Shown: positions 34,071 to 44,991, numbered from the stretch's first letter. The stretch: DNA of 64,000 bases from Streptomyces cadmiisoli (GCF_003261055.1 NZ_CP030073.1:3472001-3536000); one strand, 5' to 3'. Notes: a model not told the origin generated them from the letters alone. Program-made: numbers and translations.

Positions 34071-35048
34071 TCACCTCAGCTTCGGGTCGAGGGCGTCGCG
34101 CACCGCGTCGCCGAGCATGATGAACGCCAGCACGGTGATCGCCAGCGCTCCGGAGGGCCACAGCAGGGCGTGCGGGGCGTTGCGGACGAACGGCGAGGCG
34201 GCGGAGATGTCGATCCCCCAGGAGACACTGGGCGGCTTCAGACCGACACCGAGGTACGACAGGGTCGCCTCCAGCGCGATGTAGGTGCCGAGCGCGATGG
34301 TCGCGACGACGATCACCGGGGCGACGGCGTTGGGCGCGATGTGCCGCAGCAGCAGCCGGGAGTCGGAGGCGCCCAGGGCGCGGGCGGCCTGGACGTAGTC
34401 GTTGTGCTGGACGGTGATGACGGAGCCGCGGGCGATGCGGGAGATCTGCGGCCAGCCGAGCAGCACCATGAATCCGATCACCGGCCAGACGGAGTTGCTG
34501 GTCACCACCGACAGCAGGACGAGACCGCCGAGCACGACCGGGATCGCGAAGAAGATGTCGGTGAGCCGGGACAGGATCGAGTCGCCCGCCCCGCCGAAGA
34601 ACCCGGCGAGGCCGCCGAGGACGCTGCCGAGCAGCGTGACCCCGAGCGTGGCGCACACACCGACGGTGACGGAGGTACGGGCGCCGTAGACGGTGCGGGT
34701 GTAGACGTCGCAGCCCTGTCCGTCGAAGCCGAAGGGGTGGCCGGGCTGGGAGCCCTCCTGGGCCTTGGCGAGGTCGCACTCGAGGGGATTGCCGGAGGCG
34801 ATCAGGGACGGCCACAGGGAGATGACGAACAGGAAGAGGATCACCAGGGCCGAGACGACGAAGACGGGATTGCGGCGCAGGTCGTGCCAGGCGTCGGACC
34901 ACAGCGAGCGGGGCTTGGCAAAGCGGCCGGGGCCGTCCGGCCCGTCGGGTGCCCGCTCCAGTGTCCGTGCCTCGCTGGTGGCCAGGTCCATGGCTCCCCC
35001 CATGCCGGTCCCGGCCACCGCGCCGGCGGGTTCCCTGGGCTCAGACAT
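34071..35048 (-). CDS. oligopeptide ABC transporter permease (OppC/DppC type)
   Basis: A 325-residue BPD_transp permease with an extended polar N-terminus (about 70 residues, MSEPREPAGAVAGTGMGG) before the first membrane helix (VFVVSALVILFLFVISLWPSL), as in DppC proteins. The EAA coupling loop is in 'VQAARALGASDSRLLLRHIAPNAVAPV'. Six helices are predicted by eye. ATG 35048 overlaps the preceding permease stop by 8 nt, so the two permeases are co-translated and form the membrane channel. Confidence 0.9.
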   Translation of the reverse strand: MSEPREPAGAVAGTGMGGAMDLATSEARTLERAPDGPDGPGRFAKPRSLWSDAWHDLRRNPVFVVSALVILFLFVISLWPSLIASGNPLECDLAKAQEGSQPGHPFGFDGQGCDVYTRTVYGARTSVTVGVCATLGVTLLGSVLGGLAGFFGGAGDSILSRLTDIFFAIPVVLGGLVLLSVVTSNSVWPVIGFMVLLGWPQISRIARGSVITVQHNDYVQAARALGASDSRLLLRHIAPNAVAPVIVVATIALGTYIALEATLSYLGVGLKPPSVSWGIDISAASPFVRNAPHALLWPSGALAITVLAFIMLGDAVRDALDPKLR

Positions 35049-35964
35049 AGCGGATCCTCGGGTCGAGTACGGCGTACAGGAGGTCGACGAGGAGGTTGGC
35101 GATCAGGAAGACCAGGACGAGGACGGTCACGAAGCCGACGACGGTCTGGGTGTTCTGGCGGAGGATGCCCTGGTAGAGCTGGTAGCCGACCCCGTGGATG
35201 TTGAAGATCCGCTCGGTGACGATGGCGCCGCCCATCAGCGCGCCGATGTCGGTGCCGATGAAGGTGACCACGGGGATCAGCGAGTTGCGCAGCAGGTGCC
35301 GGGTGATCACCCGGTGCCGGGGCAGGCCCTTGGCGACGGCGGTGCGGACGTAGTCGGAGCGCCGGTTCTCCGCGATGGAGGTGCGGGTCAGCCGGGTGAC
35401 GTACGCCAGGGAGACGGAGGCGAGCACCAGGCCCGGCACGATCAGTTCGTCGAAACGGGCCTCGGAGGACACCGACGGTTTGATCCAGCCCCATTCGACG
35501 CCGAGCAGAAGCTGGAGGAGCAGGCCGGTGACGAAGGTGGGCACGGAGATGACCACGAGGGTGAGCAGCAGCACGCCGGTGTCGACCGGGCGCCCGCGGT
35601 GCAGTCCCGTCACGACGCCCAGCGTGACGCCGATGACGATCTCGAACAGGATCGCCACCAGCGTCAGCCGGACGGTGACCGGGAACGCGCTCCCCATCAG
35701 TTCCGTGACGGGCTGGCCGTTGAAGGCGGTGCCGAAGTCGCCGGTGAACAGGTTGCCCATGTAGGTCAGGTATTGCTGCCACACCGGCTTGTCGAGGCCG
35801 AACTCCTGCCGGAGCCGGGCGGCCGTCGCCGGGTCGCACTCGCGCTCGCCGCACAGGCCGGCGATCGGGTCGCCCATCACGTTGACCATCAGGAAGATCA
35901 GCAGGGTGGCCCCGATGAAGACCGGGACCATCTGCAGCAGGCGCCGGACGACGTACCGTCCCAT
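35041..35964 (-). CDS. oligopeptide ABC transporter permease (OppB/DppB type)
   Basis: A 307-residue permease of DppB type: 'MGRYVVRRLLQMVPVFIGATLLIFLMVNVMGDP' is the characteristic short N-terminus with first helix, and 'VRTAVAKGLPRHRVITRHLLRNSLIPVVTF' is the EAA loop. The periplasmic loop after helix 1 is long and carries Cys pairs (GLCGEREC). ATG 35964 begins 9 nt after the solute-binding protein stop. Works with the OppC-like permease. Confidence 0.9.
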   Translation of the reverse strand: MGRYVVRRLLQMVPVFIGATLLIFLMVNVMGDPIAGLCGERECDPATAARLRQEFGLDKPVWQQYLTYMGNLFTGDFGTAFNGQPVTELMGSAFPVTVRLTLVAILFEIVIGVTLGVVTGLHRGRPVDTGVLLLTLVVISVPTFVTGLLLQLLLGVEWGWIKPSVSSEARFDELIVPGLVLASVSLAYVTRLTRTSIAENRRSDYVRTAVAKGLPRHRVITRHLLRNSLIPVVTFIGTDIGALMGGAIVTERIFNIHGVGYQLYQGILRQNTQTVVGFVTVLVLVFLIANLLVDLLYAVLDPRIRYV

Positions 35965-35973
35965 GGCGCCGCC

Positions 35974-37602
35974 TCAGCTGACCTTGATCTGGTCGTAGAC
36001 GGGGACGCTGAACGGATTGAGTTTCACGTCCGACAGCCGCTGCGAGTAGCCGGCGCTGCCGTTCTGGTACCAGAGCGGGATGGCCGCCATGTTGTCCCGG
36101 ACCACCTCCTCGGCCTGCTGGAAGGTCCGGACGGCGGTGGCGGTGTCGCTCTCGGCGTTGGCCCGGTCGACGAGGTCGTCGAACTGCTGGTTGGACCACT
36201 TGCCGTCGTTGGAGGAGGCGTTGGTGTAGTAGAGCGGCTGGAGGAAGTTCTGGATCAGCGGGTAGTCCATCTGCCAGCCGGCCCGGAACGGGCCCACCAG
36301 CTTGCGCTCGCTGATCTGGTTGCGGAAGTCGGCGAAGGTGCCGACCGGGCTGCTGACGCAGGCGCGGTCGTTGCCCAGGGCGTTGTTGATGGAGTTGCAG
36401 ACCGCGTCGACCCACTGCTTGTGGGAGCCGGTGTCGGCGTTGAAGGTGATCCTGACCTGTCCGCCGGGCAGCCCGCCGCCCTCCTGGATGAGCTTCTTGG
36501 CCGCGGCGGCGTCGTACCGGCACCACTCTCCGCACAGGCCCTCCTTGAAGCCGCCGTCCACGCCGAGGACCGGGGAGGTCCAGTCCGTGGCGGGGGTGCG
36601 GGTCTTCTGGAAGATGGTCCGCGTGATCTGCTCGCGGTTGATCGCCCGTGACAGGCCCTTGCGGACCTTGTCCATGCCGGGCTTGTCCCAGGCGGCGTCG
36701 TAGTAGGGGAAGGCGAGGGTCTGGATGATGCCGGCGGGGGTGTTGAGGTAGCGGTCCCCCAGGTCCTGGCGGACGTTCCTGAGCTGAGCGGCGGGAATGT
36801 CGTCGGCCAGGTCGAGGTTGCCCGCCAGGAGGTCGGTGTAGGCCGTGTTGTTGTCCGTGTAGACCTTGAGGTCGACGCCGCCGTTCTGAGCCTTGTCGTC
36901 GCCGGGGTAGGCGTCCCAGGCGCGCAGCGACATCTGGGAGCCCTTGATGTACGACTCGACGGCGTACGGGCCGTTGCCGACGGGCTTGCTGAGCCAGGCG
37001 TCGTGGTCGTCGAAGAACGCCCTCGGCAGCGGGGCGTAGGCGGGGTAGCCGAGGGTGTCGGGGAAGGTCGAGAACTTCTGCGCGAGCCGGACGGTGAAGG
37101 TGCGCTCGCCGGTGACCCTGAGGCCGGAGAGGGTGTCGGCGGTCTGCTTGCCGCCGCTTTCGGGGTGCACCTTGTCGTAGCCCTCGATGTAGCCGAAGAA
37201 GTAGGCGTTGCGCTGGTTGTTCCGCAGGCTCGCGCCGTAGTTCCAGGCGTCGACGAAGGACCGGGCGGTGACCGGTTCACCGTTGCTGAAGGTCCAGCCG
37301 TCCTTGACGGTGACGGTGAAGTTCTGCGAGTCGGAGGTCTTGATGCTCTCGGCGAGCATGTCCTCGGCCTCGCCGGTGTCGGGGTTGTAGCGCTTCAGCC
37401 CTCGGAAGATCATGTCGAGGACCTTGCCGCCCTGCACCTCGTTGGTGTTGGCCGGCTCCAGCGGGTTCTGCGGGTCGCCCCAGGAGGAGCTGAGCACCGC
37501 GGCGGTGTCGCCGCTGCTCCCGCCGCCCCCGCCGCAGGCGGTCGCCACGAGGGCTGCCGCCACCGCACCCGCGGCCCATGTGGCGTGCGTGCGTCCGCGC
37601 AT
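35974..37602 (-). CDS. oligopeptide-binding lipoprotein (SBP_bac_5)
   Basis: A 542-residue extracellular solute-binding lipoprotein. The signal peptide (MRGRTHATWAAGAVAAALVATACG) ends in a lipobox with the Cys at about residue 23. The mature protein has the family-5 motif 'LKRYNPDTGEAEDMLAESI' and 'WTFSNGEPVTARSFVDAWNYG', and a hydrophobic ligand cavity region later. ATG 37602 has GGAGGG 6 nt upstream; the 30-residue upstream extension lacks sense. First gene of the operon, expected in excess over the channel. Together with the following four genes this is a full Opp system, paralogous to bldK; in S. coelicolor the equivalent set lies directly downstream of bldKE. Confidence 0.9.
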   Translation of the reverse strand: MRGRTHATWAAGAVAAALVATACGGGGGSSGDTAAVLSSSWGDPQNPLEPANTNEVQGGKVLDMIFRGLKRYNPDTGEAEDMLAESIKTSDSQNFTVTVKDGWTFSNGEPVTARSFVDAWNYGASLRNNQRNAYFFGYIEGYDKVHPESGGKQTADTLSGLRVTGERTFTVRLAQKFSTFPDTLGYPAYAPLPRAFFDDHDAWLSKPVGNGPYAVESYIKGSQMSLRAWDAYPGDDKAQNGGVDLKVYTDNNTAYTDLLAGNLDLADDIPAAQLRNVRQDLGDRYLNTPAGIIQTLAFPYYDAAWDKPGMDKVRKGLSRAINREQITRTIFQKTRTPATDWTSPVLGVDGGFKEGLCGEWCRYDAAAAKKLIQEGGGLPGGQVRITFNADTGSHKQWVDAVCNSINNALGNDRACVSSPVGTFADFRNQISERKLVGPFRAGWQMDYPLIQNFLQPLYYTNASSNDGKWSNQQFDDLVDRANAESDTATAVRTFQQAEEVVRDNMAAIPLWYQNGSAGYSQRLSDVKLNPFSVPVYDQIKVS

Positions 37603-37881
37603 GGAGTCCCTCCTCTGTAGCGCGTTGCCGCCAGCGCCGGGGCGCTGACCGTTATCGGCCAATATCCGACGATTCGACGCGATCGCGCACATGCGGGGGG
37701 CTCTTTGGGCTACTGAAGGCGGGGGTGGGGGTGAACCGGGTGGGTCGAGGCGGAGGGAAATCGGACGGGTCGGGGTGACTCAGGAGGAGGCGGGAGCGGC
37801 GGATCGGGGCCGGCCCGGGTTCTTCGGCCGTAAATCCCGGATCCCTGTACTGATCGGCCGGACAGCAGGCACACTGCCCGG

Positions 37882-38619
37882 ATGGTTGATCGTTCCTTCC
37901 GTGACGCCGCGCTCGCCGAACTGTACGAGGCCCTCAACCCATGGGGTCCGGGTGACGACTTCTACCTCGATCTGGTGATGTCGGCCCGTACCGTGCTCGA
38001 CGCCGGCTGCGGGACCGGGCGGCTGCTGCGGCGGGCGCGGGAGGCCGGGCACACGGGGCGGCTCACCGGACTCGATCCGGCCGCCGCCATGCTCGTCCAG
38101 GCCAGACGGGCCGCACGCGACGTGGAATGGGTGCTCGGGGACCTCGGCACCACCTGGTGGGAGGGCCGGTACGACCTGGTCGTGATGACCGGACACGCCT
38201 TCCAGGAACTCCTCGGCGACGAGGAGCTGCGGAGTTCCCTCGCCGCGGTCCGGCGCGCCCTCGCCCCCGAGGGCGCGTTCGTGTTCGAGACGCGCGCCCC
38301 CGCCGCGCGTGCCTGGGAGTCCTGGACCCCGGACGTGATCCACGAGTTCCGCGGCCCGGAGGGGGACGTCGTGCGGGTGTGGCACGAGGCCGAGACGCCG
38401 GTGCACGGGGACCGGGTGTCGTTCACGGAGACCTACGACGGCCCGCGGTGGGACGAGCCGCAGATCTGCCGGAGCACCGTCCGTTTCCTGGACGAGGACG
38501 CGCTGGACCGCTTCCTGGACGAGGCGGGCCTCGCCGTGCGCCGGCGGTTCGGGGACTGGAAGCGGGGACCGCTGACCCCCGCCTGCCGCGAGATCATCAC
38601 CGTCGCGGGGCGGGCCTAG
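37882..38619 (+). CDS. class I SAM-dependent methyltransferase
   Basis: A 245-residue methyltransferase with motif I 'TVLDAGCGTGRLLRRA', 'LTGLDPAAAMLVQARRAA' for the acidic ribose contact, and 'YDLVVMTGHAFQELLGDEELRSSLAAVRRALAPEGAFVFET' for later motifs (Methyltransf_25 type). The C-terminal half has a beta-rich substrate lid. No substrate can be named. ATG 37882 has no good RBS. It reads against both flanking importer operons, inserted between bldKE and the second solute-binding gene; a lone accessory gene acquired between two paralogous operons is one reading. Confidence 0.85.
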   Translation: MVDRSFRDAALAELYEALNPWGPGDDFYLDLVMSARTVLDAGCGTGRLLRRAREAGHTGRLTGLDPAAAMLVQARRAARDVEWVLGDLGTTWWEGRYDLVVMTGHAFQELLGDEELRSSLAAVRRALAPEGAFVFETRAPAARAWESWTPDVIHEFRGPEGDVVRVWHEAETPVHGDRVSFTETYDGPRWDEPQICRSTVRFLDEDALDRFLDEAGLAVRRRFGDWKRGPLTPACREIITVAGRA

Positions 38620-38661
38620 GGTTCCTCGCACGGCGGGCTCAGGGCTCGCCGGGCGGGCTCA

Positions 38662-38736
38662 CGGCTCGCACGGCGAGCCGAAGGGCCTGTCCGGCGATTC
38701 ACGTCGCGAGGCGACAGGAGTCGCCGGACAGGCCCT
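38662..38736. terminator. tandem terminators (methyltransferase / bldKE)
   Basis: A perfect 8-bp hairpin (CGGCTCGC, ACG, GCGAGCCG; 38662-38680) followed by a perfect 16-bp stem (AGGGCCTGTCCGGCGA at 38682-38697 with its complement at 38721-38736) whose 23-nt loop contains a further 5-bp hairpin. Serves convergent genes. Confidence 0.85.
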
Positions 38737-38753
38737 GGGCGATACTCGGGACG

Positions 38754-39881
<1,128 letters not shown>

Positions 39882-39895
39882 GATCTCGGTTCTCC

Positions 39896-40957
39896 CTAGC
39901 GCAGCCGGGGCTGGATCTCGTCGATGAAGATGGTCTGCTTCTGCTCGGACGTCAGGTGACAGGCGGTGGCGCGTCCCTCGCCGAGCGACGGGCGCACGTC
40001 CGTGCACAGAGTGCCGGACACCTTGTCCCTGAAGGCGCAGCGCGGGTGGAAGGGGCAGCCCGACGGCGGGTTGAGCAGGGAGGGCGGGGAGCCCGGGATC
40101 GGCGTCAGCTCGGCGTGGATGTCACCGTCCAGGCGCGGCATGGAGCTGAGCAGGCCCCAGGTGTACGGGTGCCTGGGGGTGCGCAGCACCTCCTTGACCG
40201 TGCCGCGCTCCACGGCCCGGCCGGCGTACATCACCAGCAGGTCGTCGGCCATGTTGGAGATGACGCCGAGGTCGTGGGTGATGAAGATGATCGCGGAGCC
40301 GAACTCCTGCTGGAGGTCCTTGAGCAGGTCCAGGATCTGCGCCTGCACGGTCACGTCGAGCGCGGTGGTCGGCTCGTCGGCGATCAGCAGGTCGGGGTCG
40401 CACATCAGCGCCATGGCGATCATCGCGCGCTGCCGCATACCGCCGGAGAACTGGTGCGGGTAGTCGTCGAAGCGCACCTTGGGCTGCGGGATGCCGACCT
40501 TCTCCAGCATCTGCACGGCCCGGTCCTTGGCCTCCTTCTTGGAGGCGCCGGTGTGCTTCATGTACGGCTCGGACAGCTGGCGGCCCACCGTGTAGTACGG
40601 CGAGAGCGCGGTCAGCGGGTCCTGGAAGATCATCGCCATCTTGTTGCCGCGGAGCCGCTCCAGCTCCTTCTCCGTGGCGGTGACGAGCTCCTTGCCGTCG
40701 AGGACGATCTCGCCGTCGACGGTGGTGGTCCGCGGGCTGTGCAGGCCGAGGATCGTCAGGTTGGTGACGGACTTGCCGGAGCCGGACTCGCCGACGATAC
40801 CCAGGGTCTTGCCGCGCTCGACATCGAAGGACAGGCCGTCCACGGCCTTGACGATGCCGTCCTCGGTGGAGAACTGCACCCGCAGGTCACGGACCGAGAG
40901 GAAGCTCTCGGGCCCGGTCGGGGCCGGGACGTCCTCGGTTTTGGTCAGTGTGGTCAC
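39896..40957 (-). CDS. bldKD: BldK oligopeptide transporter ATPase BldKD
   Basis: A 353-residue OppD-type ATPase with Walker [10 protein letters not shown], signature '[16 protein letters not shown]', Walker B '[14 protein letters not shown]', and 'FITHDLGVI'. The C-terminal '[18 protein letters not shown]' extension is present. Start is GTG 40957, 15 nt after the BldKC stop. Forms the ATPase heterodimer with BldKE. Confidence 0.82.
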   Translation of the reverse strand: MTTLTKTEDVPAPTGPESFLSVRDLRVQFSTEDGIVKAVDGLSFDVERGKTLGIVGESGSGKSVTNLTILGLHSPRTTTVDGEIVLDGKELVTATEKELERLRGNKMAMIFQDPLTALSPYYTVGRQLSEPYMKHTGASKKEAKDRAVQMLEKVGIPQPKVRFDDYPHQFSGGMRQRAMIAMALMCDPDLLIADEPTTALDVTVQAQILDLLKDLQQEFGSAIIFITHDLGVISNMADDLLVMYAGRAVERGTVKEVLRTPRHPYTWGLLSSMPRLDGDIHAELTPIPGSPPSLLNPPSGCPFHPRCAFRDKVSGTLCTDVRPSLGEGRATACHLTSEQKQTIFIDEIQPRLR

Positions 40958-40972
40958 GGTGGATCGTTCTTC

Positions 40973-41950
40973 CTAGGAGAGCCGGATGCGCGGGTCGATC
41001 CAGGCGTACACGATGTCGGCGAGGATGTTCAGGATCAGGATGAAGAAGGCGCCGACCAGCATGACACCCATCGTCAGCGGGAGGTCCTTGGTGACCGCGC
41101 CGTCCACGGCGAGGCGTCCGATGCCCTGGAGGGAGAACGTCAGCTCGGTGACGACACCGCCGCCGAGCAGGGCGCTCAGGTCGATGCCGAGGACGGTGAC
41201 GATCGGGATGAGCGAACCGCGCCAGGCATAGCGGAAGAAGACGTATCTCTTCGGCATGCCCTTGGCCCGGGCGGTGCGCACGTGCTCCTCGGCGAGCTGC
41301 TCGATGAGCGAGGCGCGTGCCATACGCGTGTACTGGGCGGTGAAAATGGTGGCCATCACGACCATCGGGATCCACAGCCCGGCCAGCCAGCCCAAGGGGT
41401 CGCCGGTGAACGGCACGTACTTGGGGTCCTCCACCCAGCCGGTGCTGTACACGAAGATCATCAGCACGATCGGGCCGAGGAAGTAGATCTGGAACGAGCT
41501 GAGCACCATGGACGTGCCGGTGGCGATCTTGTCCATGGCGGAGCCGCGCCGGTAGGCCGCGATCATGCCCGCACCGAGGCCGAGGATCAGGAAGACGGTC
41601 ATGGCGCCGACGGTCAGCGACAGCGTCAGCGGGAAGCGGTCCATGATGATGTCCCAGACGAAGTCCCCGTAGTAGAAGGACTGTCCGAGACACGGGGCGG
41701 CGCAGTGGCCGTCGGGGAAGTCACGGCCGGCGACGATGCCGGACATGAAGTCCCAGAACTGCGTCCACAGGGGCTCATTGAGGCCGTACGCGGTGCGGAT
41801 GGCCTCGAGACGAGCGGGCGAGCAGTCCTTGCCACAGGCCAGTGAGGCGTAGTCGGACGGCGCGGCGACGAACAGGAAGAACGTGGCGGCGCCGATGAGG
41901 AACAGAGTGACGACGGCACCGGCCGTGCGCCGGAGTATGAACTGAAACAT
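40973..41950 (-). CDS. bldKC: BldK oligopeptide transporter permease BldKC
   Basis: A 325-residue OppB-type permease: first helix 'AVVTLFLIGAATFFLFVAAPSD', a long external loop with Cys pairs (CGKDCSPARL; GHCAAPCLG), and the EAA loop 'VRTARAKGMPKRYVFFRYAWRGSLIPIV'. ATG 41950 lies 99 nt after the lipoprotein gene bldKB, the widest gaps in the operon being on either side of bldKB. A stem-loop in this gap may set the ratio of lipoprotein to channel. Confidence 0.85.
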   Translation of the reverse strand: MFQFILRRTAGAVVTLFLIGAATFFLFVAAPSDYASLACGKDCSPARLEAIRTAYGLNEPLWTQFWDFMSGIVAGRDFPDGHCAAPCLGQSFYYGDFVWDIIMDRFPLTLSLTVGAMTVFLILGLGAGMIAAYRRGSAMDKIATGTSMVLSSFQIYFLGPIVLMIFVYSTGWVEDPKYVPFTGDPLGWLAGLWIPMVVMATIFTAQYTRMARASLIEQLAEEHVRTARAKGMPKRYVFFRYAWRGSLIPIVTVLGIDLSALLGGGVVTELTFSLQGIGRLAVDGAVTKDLPLTMGVMLVGAFFILILNILADIVYAWIDPRIRLS

Positions 41951-42004
41951 GGCGGCAAAGGCTGCTCTCTGCGGAGGCGATGGGCGGTTTCACGGAACCG
42001 CGGA

Positions 42005-42028
42005 GGTGCGCCCCGCCTGGTGCGCACC
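42005..42028 (-). terminator. stem-loop between bldKB and bldKC
   Basis: A perfect 7-bp stem (GGTGCGC / GCGCACC) with a 10-nt loop sits 22 nt after the bldKB stop codon. There is no U tract. In solute-binding-protein operons such elements cause partial termination or protect the upstream mRNA, raising the binding protein level. Confidence 0.55.
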
Positions 42029-42049
42029 CCCGCGATCAGCCGTAGAGAG

Positions 42050-43843
42050 TTACGACTTCAGGAACAGACGGGTGACGTCGATGTAGCTCGACTCGGTGCT
42101 GTAGCGGGCACCGCCGATGTTCGAACCGTAGAGCTGGAACTGCTTGGTGTACCACAGCGGAGCGGCCGGGTTGACGTCCTCCACGATGTAGTGGTGCGCC
42201 TCCTGCCAGGTCTTCGCGGCCTCGGTCGGCTCCTGGGTCAGGGCCTTCTTGATCAGCTCCTGGACCTTCGGGTCGTTCAGGTGCGCGTAGTTCGACGAGC
42301 CGTCGGCGACCTGGTCACCGTCGTAGATCGGCGTCACGACCGTACCCGGCGACGGCCAGTCCTGGCCCCAACCGGTGATGTACATGTCGTACGGGTTCGA
42401 GAGCTTACCGATCTGCTCGTAGTAGCTCGCGGAGTCGATCTCCTTGGAGACGACGTCGATGCCGACCTTGCCCAGCGCGTCCTCGATGGCGACCTTGCGC
42501 TTCTGGCCCTGCTCGGTGTTGCCGTAGGCGAAGACGAGCTTCTTCTCGGCGGCCGGGACGTCGGCCAGCAGCTCCTTGGCCTTCTCGATGTTGCCCTGCG
42601 GCGTCTTCAGGCGGCCGTACGGGTCGTACTTGGCCTCGTAGCCCGGCAGGGTCGGGGCGAACAGGTTCGGGGCCACGTCGCCGCCGTAGGCACCGCCCTC
42701 ACCGGCGATGAGGGACTTGGAGTTCACCGCGTAGGTGACGGCGTCACGGACGGCCTTGTTCTTGACGCGGTCGAGGTTGAACGTCAGCTGCATGACGTAG
42801 GGCTGGTAGCCCTTGATCGTGCGCTTGTTGACCGCGGCGTCGCCGATGACGTCCTGGATCTGGGTGGACTCCACGCCGCCGGTGAACTGGATGGCGTTCT
42901 TGGCGTCGCCCTGGTCGGAGATCAGACGCTTGGTCTGGGTCGACTCGGTGACACCGAACTGGACGTCCCAGCCGTCCACGTACTGGTTGCGGACGGAGTC
43001 CGTCTTCGGGTCCCACTGGTCGTTCTTGACCAGCTTGAGGGCCTTGCCGGCCTTGTACTCGGCGATCTTGTAGGGGCCGAGGGCGACGGGCGCCTTGTCG
43101 TACTTCGCCTTCGTGTCGGTGGCCTCCGGCACGATGGAGTAGCCCGGCATGGCGAGCATCTGCGGCAGGTCGGGACGCGCCACGTCGAAGTGGAAGACGA
43201 CCGTCTTGTCGTCCGGGGTCTCCAGGACGGAGTCCGGCAGGTGCTTCTTGCCGAAGCCGCCGTCCGGCAGCTCCTTGCGGTAGTCCGGGCCGCTCAGCCA
43301 GTTCTGGAGGTACGTCGGGCCGTCGAAGATGAACTCGGCGTACTGGCGCTCGATGGTGTGGCGGACGTCGGCGGAGGTGATCTCCTTGCCGTTCTGGTCC
43401 TTGATGCCGTCCTTGAGCTTGAACGTCCAGGTCTTGCCGTCGTCGGACGACTGACCGGAGTCCGTCGCGAGGTCGCCCACGACGCTGACGCCGCCCTTGC
43501 CGTCCTCCTTGAAGTTCGTCAGCCCGCGGAAGAGCAGGTTGGCGACCTGGCCGGCGTCGGAGACGTAGATCTGGCCCGGGTCCAGGTGGGAGAGGCCCGC
43601 CTCCTGGTAGACGGTGATCGTGCCGCCGCTCTTGGCACCGGGGACCTCCTCGGCCGGACCGGTCGAGGCCGCGGCGTCGGCGTAGGTCACCGCGTTCGAC
43701 TGGACCGCGGCCTCCTCCTGGTCCTCCTTGGAGTTCTTGTTGGAGCTCGTGCCCTTGTTCTCCGAGCAACCGGTGAGCGCGAGGGAGCCGGCCGCGATGG
43801 CGACCATGACGGCGCGCGCTCTGCGCGAGGTGAACGACTTCAT
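42050..43843 (-). CDS. bldKB: BldK oligopeptide-binding lipoprotein BldKB
   Basis: A 597-residue SBP_bac_5 lipoprotein. The signal peptide (MKSFTSRRARAVMVAIAAGS) ends in the lipobox LTGC (Cys at about 26), and a Ser/Asn/Lys-rich linker follows. Family motifs include 'GTITVYQEAGLSHLDPGQIYVSDAGQVANLLFRGLTNF', 'WTFKLKDGIKDQNGKEITSADV' and a C-terminal ligand-lobe 'PLWYTKQFQLYG'. At nearly 600 residues it is longer than typical OppA and matches the length I recall for S. coelicolor BldKB. ATG 43843 has only a weak RBS (TAGGTG 11 nt upstream); ATG 43879 is an in-frame alternative. Extracellular ligand unknown; the S. coelicolor work implies a small peptide signal. Confidence 0.85.
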   Translation of the reverse strand: MKSFTSRRARAVMVAIAAGSLALTGCSENKGTSSNKNSKEDQEEAAVQSNAVTYADAAASTGPAEEVPGAKSGGTITVYQEAGLSHLDPGQIYVSDAGQVANLLFRGLTNFKEDGKGGVSVVGDLATDSGQSSDDGKTWTFKLKDGIKDQNGKEITSADVRHTIERQYAEFIFDGPTYLQNWLSGPDYRKELPDGGFGKKHLPDSVLETPDDKTVVFHFDVARPDLPQMLAMPGYSIVPEATDTKAKYDKAPVALGPYKIAEYKAGKALKLVKNDQWDPKTDSVRNQYVDGWDVQFGVTESTQTKRLISDQGDAKNAIQFTGGVESTQIQDVIGDAAVNKRTIKGYQPYVMQLTFNLDRVKNKAVRDAVTYAVNSKSLIAGEGGAYGGDVAPNLFAPTLPGYEAKYDPYGRLKTPQGNIEKAKELLADVPAAEKKLVFAYGNTEQGQKRKVAIEDALGKVGIDVVSKEIDSASYYEQIGKLSNPYDMYITGWGQDWPSPGTVVTPIYDGDQVADGSSNYAHLNDPKVQELIKKALTQEPTEAAKTWQEAHHYIVEDVNPAAPLWYTKQFQLYGSNIGGARYSTESSYIDVTRLFLKS

Positions 43844-43944
43844 AGCGGTGTATGCACCTACCTGTCGGTTGTTATCCATGAGTACTGCCTGACGCGGCTG
43901 GTAGGCCGTCGCGGGGGCGGCAGTCACCCCCCACCAATGGACGA

Positions 43945-44991
43945 TTACCGCCCGGACTTGGGGTCGAAGGCATCCCGTACGGAGTCTCCGAGGAGGTTGA
44001 AGCACAGGATGAAGATCACCAGGGCCACACCGGGGAAGAACATGAACGCCGGGTCCTGCTCGGCGTACTTGGCGCCCGCGGCGAACAGCCGTCCCCAGTC
44101 GGGCGTCGGCTCGACGAAGCCGACACCTGCGAAGGACAGGAAGGCGATGGTGAGGATGGTGCTGGGGAGCTGGTACGTGAACTGCACCAGGATCGGCGAG
44201 ACGATGTTCGGCAGGATCTCCTTGCGGACGATCCGGCCCGGCGAGGCGCCGGCCACCTTGGCGGCCTCCACGAACTCGCGCTCACGCAGCGACAGCACGG
44301 TGGAGCGGACCAGCCGGGACATGCCCATCCAGCCCAGCAGCCACAGCACGATCAGGATCGCCACCGCCCGGAAGTACGTGGGCGTCTCGTCCCGCGGGTC
44401 CACGAAGAACGCGGTGACGACGGGCATGAAGGCGATGAAGAACAGCTGCTGCGGGAACGACAGGAAGAAGTCGGTGATCCGGCCGAGCCAGTAGTCCGTC
44501 CGGCCGCCGAAGTAGCCGCCGATCAGACCGATGATGACGCCGGTCACCATCAGCAGCACGGTCACGCCGAGAGCCATGAGCAACGAGGTGCGCATGCCGT
44601 ACACGAGCATGGCGAACAGGTCCCGCCCGTACTGCGGCTCGACACCGAACCAGTGGTCCGCGGACACCCCGCCGAAGTAGCCGAGCGGCAGCCCGAAGTC
44701 GTCCAGGACGGGCTGGTCCGCGTAGGTGGGGTCCTGGCCGTACAGGGTGTAGGGGTTGGTGCCGCTGATCGCGGTGAGCAGCGGCGCGCACAGCGCGACG
44801 AGGAAGAAGAAAATGACTACGCCGGCGCAGAACATCCCTGTACGGTCACGCTTGAAGCGCTGCCACATCAACTGCCCGGGGGAGCGACCCTCAAGCTTCT
44901 TCGCGCCCTCGGCGACCTCGGAGGTCGCCTCGAGCTCTGGGTCCAAGGCGACCGTGGACCCGGGGCCCTCGGCCTTGGTTGGACTGGTCAT
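43945..44991 (-). CDS. bldKA: BldK oligopeptide transporter permease BldKA
   Basis: A 348-residue OppC-type permease with a 65-residue polar N-terminus (MTSPTKAEGPGSTVALDPELEATSEVAEGA), first helix 'FCAGVVIFFFLVALCAPLLTAI', and EAA loop 'VEAAKVAGASPGRIVRKEILPNIVSPI'. Putting an OppC-type permease first, ahead of the binding protein, is the unusual gene order of bldK. ATG 44991 has GGGGGAAG upstream. About 400 bp of comparatively AT-rich promoter DNA precede it. Confidence 0.85.
   Translation of the reverse strand: MTSPTKAEGPGSTVALDPELEATSEVAEGAKKLEGRSPGQLMWQRFKRDRTGMFCAGVVIFFFLVALCAPLLTAISGTNPYTLYGQDPTYADQPVLDDFGLPLGYFGGVSADHWFGVEPQYGRDLFAMLVYGMRTSLLMALGVTVLLMVTGVIIGLIGGYFGGRTDYWLGRITDFFLSFPQQLFFIAFMPVVTAFFVDPRDETPTYFRAVAILIVLWLLGWMGMSRLVRSTVLSLREREFVEAAKVAGASPGRIVRKEILPNIVSPILVQFTYQLPSTILTIAFLSFAGVGFVEPTPDWGRLFAAGAKYAEQDPAFMFFPGVALVIFILCFNLLGDSVRDAFDPKSGR

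Noticed and set aside
42020..44494. 824-codon rightward frame opposite bldKB and bldKA
   Set aside because: Mirror-frame artefact with no domain; the minus strand has full lipoprotein and permease families.
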